Positions 15,294 through 17,452 of a stretch of DNA of 17,452 nucleotides are shown piece after piece; position 1 is the first letter of the stretch; each line of letters starts with the position of its first letter. The position numbers were made by a program, and so were the translations under genes. Origin of the DNA: F1-20-MAGs016 sp046086245 (lineage in GTDB: Bacteria; Planctomycetota; Planctomycetia; Pirellulales; UBA1268); the NCBI GenBank assembly GCA_046086245.1, contig JBJSXB010000291.1, forward strand, positions 1 to 17,452. Reading direction: 5' to 3'. Below the pieces are notes generated by a model, which was not told the DNA's origin, did no database searches, and was given only the letters and a program-made list of their open reading frames with translations.

Positions 15294-16270
15294 CCTCCGC
15301 CACCGCGTCGCGCGGACCGTCCGCGCCCCCCACCGGCCTCTCGATCCAGGGCCTGGTGAAGATCCATCCCGGCCCGGTCTGTGCCCTCAAGGGGGTCGAC
15401 CTCGAGATCCCGGGGGGGATGTTCGGTCTCCTCGGCCCCAACGGCGCCGGCAAGAGCACGCTGATGAGCATCGTCGCCGGCCTCGTGGAGCCCACGGCCG
15501 GCACCGTGCTCCTCGACGGCGTCGACATCGTCGAGCGCCCGGCCTACGTGCGCGAGCGGCTCGGCTTCCTGCCGCAGGACTTCGGCTTCTATCCCGAGCT
15601 GTCGGGCCGCGCGATGCTCGAGTTCCTCCTCCGGCTCAAGGGGATCTCCGGGCCGGGGGGACGCCGTGCGATGGCCGACGCGCTCCTCGAAAAGGTCAAC
15701 CTCTCCGACGCCGCCAGGCGCAAGGTCGGCGGCTACTCCGGCGGCATGCGGCAGCGGCTGGGCCTGGCGCAGGCCATCGCCGGCGACCCGCGGATCCTGA
15801 TCGTCGACGAGCCGACCGCCGGCCTCGACCCGGAGGAGCGGCAGCGTTTTTACCGTTTGCTCGCCGAACTGGCGGTGGGGCGCGTCGTCCTCCTCTCCAC
15901 CCACATCGTCGACGACGTGGCCACCCTCTGCCCGCGCCTGGCGGTCATCAAGAGCGGCTCGGTGGTCGCCGACACCACCCCCACCGCGGCGCGGGAGAGC
16001 GTGGAGGGGCTCGTCCACGAGGGCTTCTTCGCCGACGCCGATCTGGCCGATTTCGCGGCTCGGCACCGGGTGCTCTCGGCGGTCCTCGTCGAGGGACGCA
16101 CCAACCGGGTGCGCGTCTTCGTGCCGCCCGGCGAGGCCCCTCCGCCCGGATTCACCCGCAGCCCCGGCACCCTCGAGGACGCCTACCTCGTGCTGATGCG
16201 CGTCCCTGATCACGAGATTCCGCCGGCCCTGGCCCGCTCGGCTCCTGTTTCGACGGAGGCCGCCCGATGA
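15290..16270 (+). CDS. ABC transporter ATP-binding protein
   Basis: The 326-residue ATPase powers the transporter formed with the downstream permease at the inner face of the cytoplasmic membrane. All motifs are intact: Walker A GPNGAGKST at 49-57, Q-loop glutamine at 96 in LPQDFG, signature YSGGMRQR at 149-156, Walker B ILIVDEP at 169-175, D-loop AGLD at 177-180, and switch histidine H205 in STHI. The C-terminal part, about 230-326, includes the PGTLEDAYLVLM segment seen near the end of many ABC-2-type exporter ATPases. It overlaps the regulator by ATGA at 15290-15293 and the permease by ATGA at 16267-16270, so the three genes form one tightly coupled operon. The substrate is not evident. 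Confidence 0.95.
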   Translation: MTSATASRGPSAPPTGLSIQGLVKIHPGPVCALKGVDLEIPGGMFGLLGPNGAGKSTLMSIVAGLVEPTAGTVLLDGVDIVERPAYVRERLGFLPQDFGFYPELSGRAMLEFLLRLKGISGPGGRRAMADALLEKVNLSDAARRKVGGYSGGMRQRLGLAQAIAGDPRILIVDEPTAGLDPEERQRFYRLLAELAVGRVVLLSTHIVDDVATLCPRLAVIKSGSVVADTTPTAARESVEGLVHEGFFADADLADFAARHRVLSAVLVEGRTNRVRVFVPPGEAPPPGFTRSPGTLEDAYLVLMRVPDHEIPPALARSAPVSTEAAR

Positions 16271-17452
16271 TCGCCCGGATCCTCGCCTTCCTGCGGCTCG
16301 ACCTCTCCGGCGCCTGGAAGCGGCCGATGACGATCTTCATGTTCGCGATCCTCGCCTTCCTCACCCTCGGCCTCCTCGCCGGCGGCGTGCAGATCTCGTC
16401 CGGCTCGATCGACGTCGGCGGCGACAAGCTGGCGATCAACGGCGCCTTCAACCTCGCCTTCTTCAATTGCATCATCCTCGCCATCGTGCTCCCCTTCTTC
16501 GCGGCGATCGCCTGCGGGATGCCGCTGCTCACCGACGCCGACCGGAAAATCTCCCGCCTCCTCCTCGCCACGCCCCTCTCGCACGGCGAATACGCGATCG
16601 CCCGCTTCCTCGGTGCCGCGGCCGTGCTGGGAACGGTGCTCGCCTGCTGGCTCGTGGTCCAGATCCTCGCCTTCCAGTTCTGGCCGCTCGACCCGTCGCG
16701 ATCGGTGCGCACCGCGTTCTCGCTCGGCAACTATGCGCTGCCCCTCCTGCTCTTCGGCCTCCCCCTGCTCGTGTTCACCGGCGGCGTGTCGATGTGGGCC
16801 GGCGTGCGCACCCGGCAGCCGGTGCTCGTCTTCGCGCTGCCGGTGGTGATCTTCTTGGGCGGGGCCTTCTTCCTCTGGGACTACAACCCCGAGTGGCTCC
16901 CCCGGTGGGTCGACCGGCTCATGCAGGCGATCGACCCGGCAGGCTATCGCTGGTTCGAGCGCACGTTCGTGAGCGAGCGGCGCACGGTGGCCTTCTACAA
17001 CGCCGCGCGGGTCGTGCCCGACGCGCTCTTCCTCTCGAGCCGCCTGGCGATCACCCTCCTCGGTCTCCTCGGCGTGTGGGCCGCGGGGCGCCGGCTGCGC
17101 TTCGAGGAGCGGCGCGACCGCCGGGTCGGCGACCCTGCCGACCTTCTCGCCGCCCCGCGGGCGACGACAGCCGTGCTGCCGGCGGTGGCGGCGCGTGGGG
17201 CGCTCCCGGAAGCCACCGTCTCGCCGCCCGGGCTCCTGGCCACCACCTGGATGGTCCTCTGCCGGGAGACGGCGGCTCTCGTCCGCTCCCCCGGCGTGTG
17301 GCTCTTCGGGCCCCTCATCATCCTCCAGACCTGGGGCAGCACCGCCTTCCTCTCCGGCACGCTCGACACCGAACTGCTCCTCACCGGCGGGGCAGCGGCA
17401 GCGCGGATGTTCGTCGTCGTGACGCTGTTCCTCGCCCTCCTGACGCTCTTCT
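16267..17452 (+). CDS. ABC-2 type permease, 3' end outside window
   Basis: The first 395 residues are present and the frame is still open at the window edge. Hydrophobic segments are seen at about 22-40, 66-85, 113-137, 155-172, 186-204 and 256-274, forming one ABC-2-type membrane unit. A polar arginine-rich linker follows (about 275-320), then a fresh start of the same kind (MVLCRETAALVRSPGVW, 329-345) with hydrophobic segments at 343-362 and 378-395. Two membrane units in one chain, plus the VQISSGSIDVGG loop and LLTDADRKISRLLLATPLS segment (87-105), resemble the large permeases that continue into an M1-family aminopeptidase domain; that part would lie beyond the window, so the fusion is an inference. 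The ATG overlaps the ATPase stop. Confidence 0.88.
   Translation, partial: MIARILAFLRLDLSGAWKRPMTIFMFAILAFLTLGLLAGGVQISSGSIDVGGDKLAINGAFNLAFFNCIILAIVLPFFAAIACGMPLLTDADRKISRLLLATPLSHGEYAIARFLGAAAVLGTVLACWLVVQILAFQFWPLDPSRSVRTAFSLGNYALPLLLFGLPLLVFTGGVSMWAGVRTRQPVLVFALPVVIFLGGAFFLWDYNPEWLPRWVDRLMQAIDPAGYRWFERTFVSERRTVAFYNAARVVPDALFLSSRLAITLLGLLGVWAAGRRLRFEERRDRRVGDPADLLAAPRATTAVLPAVAARGALPEATVSPPGLLATTWMVLCRETAALVRSPGVWLFGPLIILQTWGSTAFLSGTLDTELLLTGGAAAARMFVVVTLFLALLTLF

Noticed and set aside
1..17452. CRISPR array, tRNA, insertion sequence or phage genes
   Set aside because: No regularly spaced repeats, transposase motifs or cloverleaf-like sequences were seen on reading; composition is even across the window apart from the palindrome.

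Overview
The window is 17.4 kb of very GC-rich bacterial DNA, densely coded, with small gaps and strong G/C bias at third codon positions. It holds twelve genes; two run off the ends. The mix of protein families (CotH-like secreted kinase, DUF2330 secreted protein, PF07090 amidotransferase-like protein, secreted propeller-like protein, acyltransferase/acyl-ACP synthetase fusion) together with the base composition suggests a planctomycete or a close PVC relative. That is an inference from gene content; there is no rRNA or other taxonomic marker in the window. No tRNA, rRNA, CRISPR array or insertion sequence was seen, and no gene-free stretch exceeds 300 bases.

Layout. (1) 1-2159 is a pyrimidine salvage block: a pyrimidine-nucleoside phosphorylase (3' end outside the window) and upp form a minus-strand pair, and cdd is transcribed divergently. 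Together they would convert (deoxy)cytidine to (deoxy)uridine, then uracil, then UMP. (2) 2226-4675 is a two-gene unit with a 4-base overlap: a PF07090-type protein without an obvious catalytic cysteine, and an exported CotH-family protein with an extra C-terminal beta-rich region. (3) 4822-6084 is a major facilitator transporter, preceded by a strong GC hairpin. (4) 6223-8978 holds two exported proteins, a DUF2330 protein with a C-terminal membrane anchor and an unrecognised propeller-like protein. (5) 9009-14352 is a minus-strand operon of three genes: an 881-residue fusion of lysophospholipid acyltransferase, acyl carrier protein and acyl-ACP synthetase, then an iron-type alcohol dehydrogenase, then an aldehyde dehydrogenase. 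(6) 14619-17452 is a plus-strand operon with ATGA overlaps at both junctions: winged-helix regulator, ABC ATPase, and a long ABC-2 permease cut by the window edge.

The two points of most interest are in the right half. Between the divergent lipid operon and the ABC operon lies a 24-bp near-perfect AT-rich palindrome, 21 bases before the regulator's start codon, which looks like its operator and could in principle control both directions. The lipid operon itself couples alcohol and aldehyde oxidation to an enzyme that carries its own acyl carrier domain between an acyl activating and an acyl transferring domain. This would fit a route from fatty alcohols or aldehydes into membrane lipid; the alternative is short-chain (for example 4-hydroxybutyrate/succinate semialdehyde) oxidation by the two dehydrogenases with no link to the lipid enzyme.
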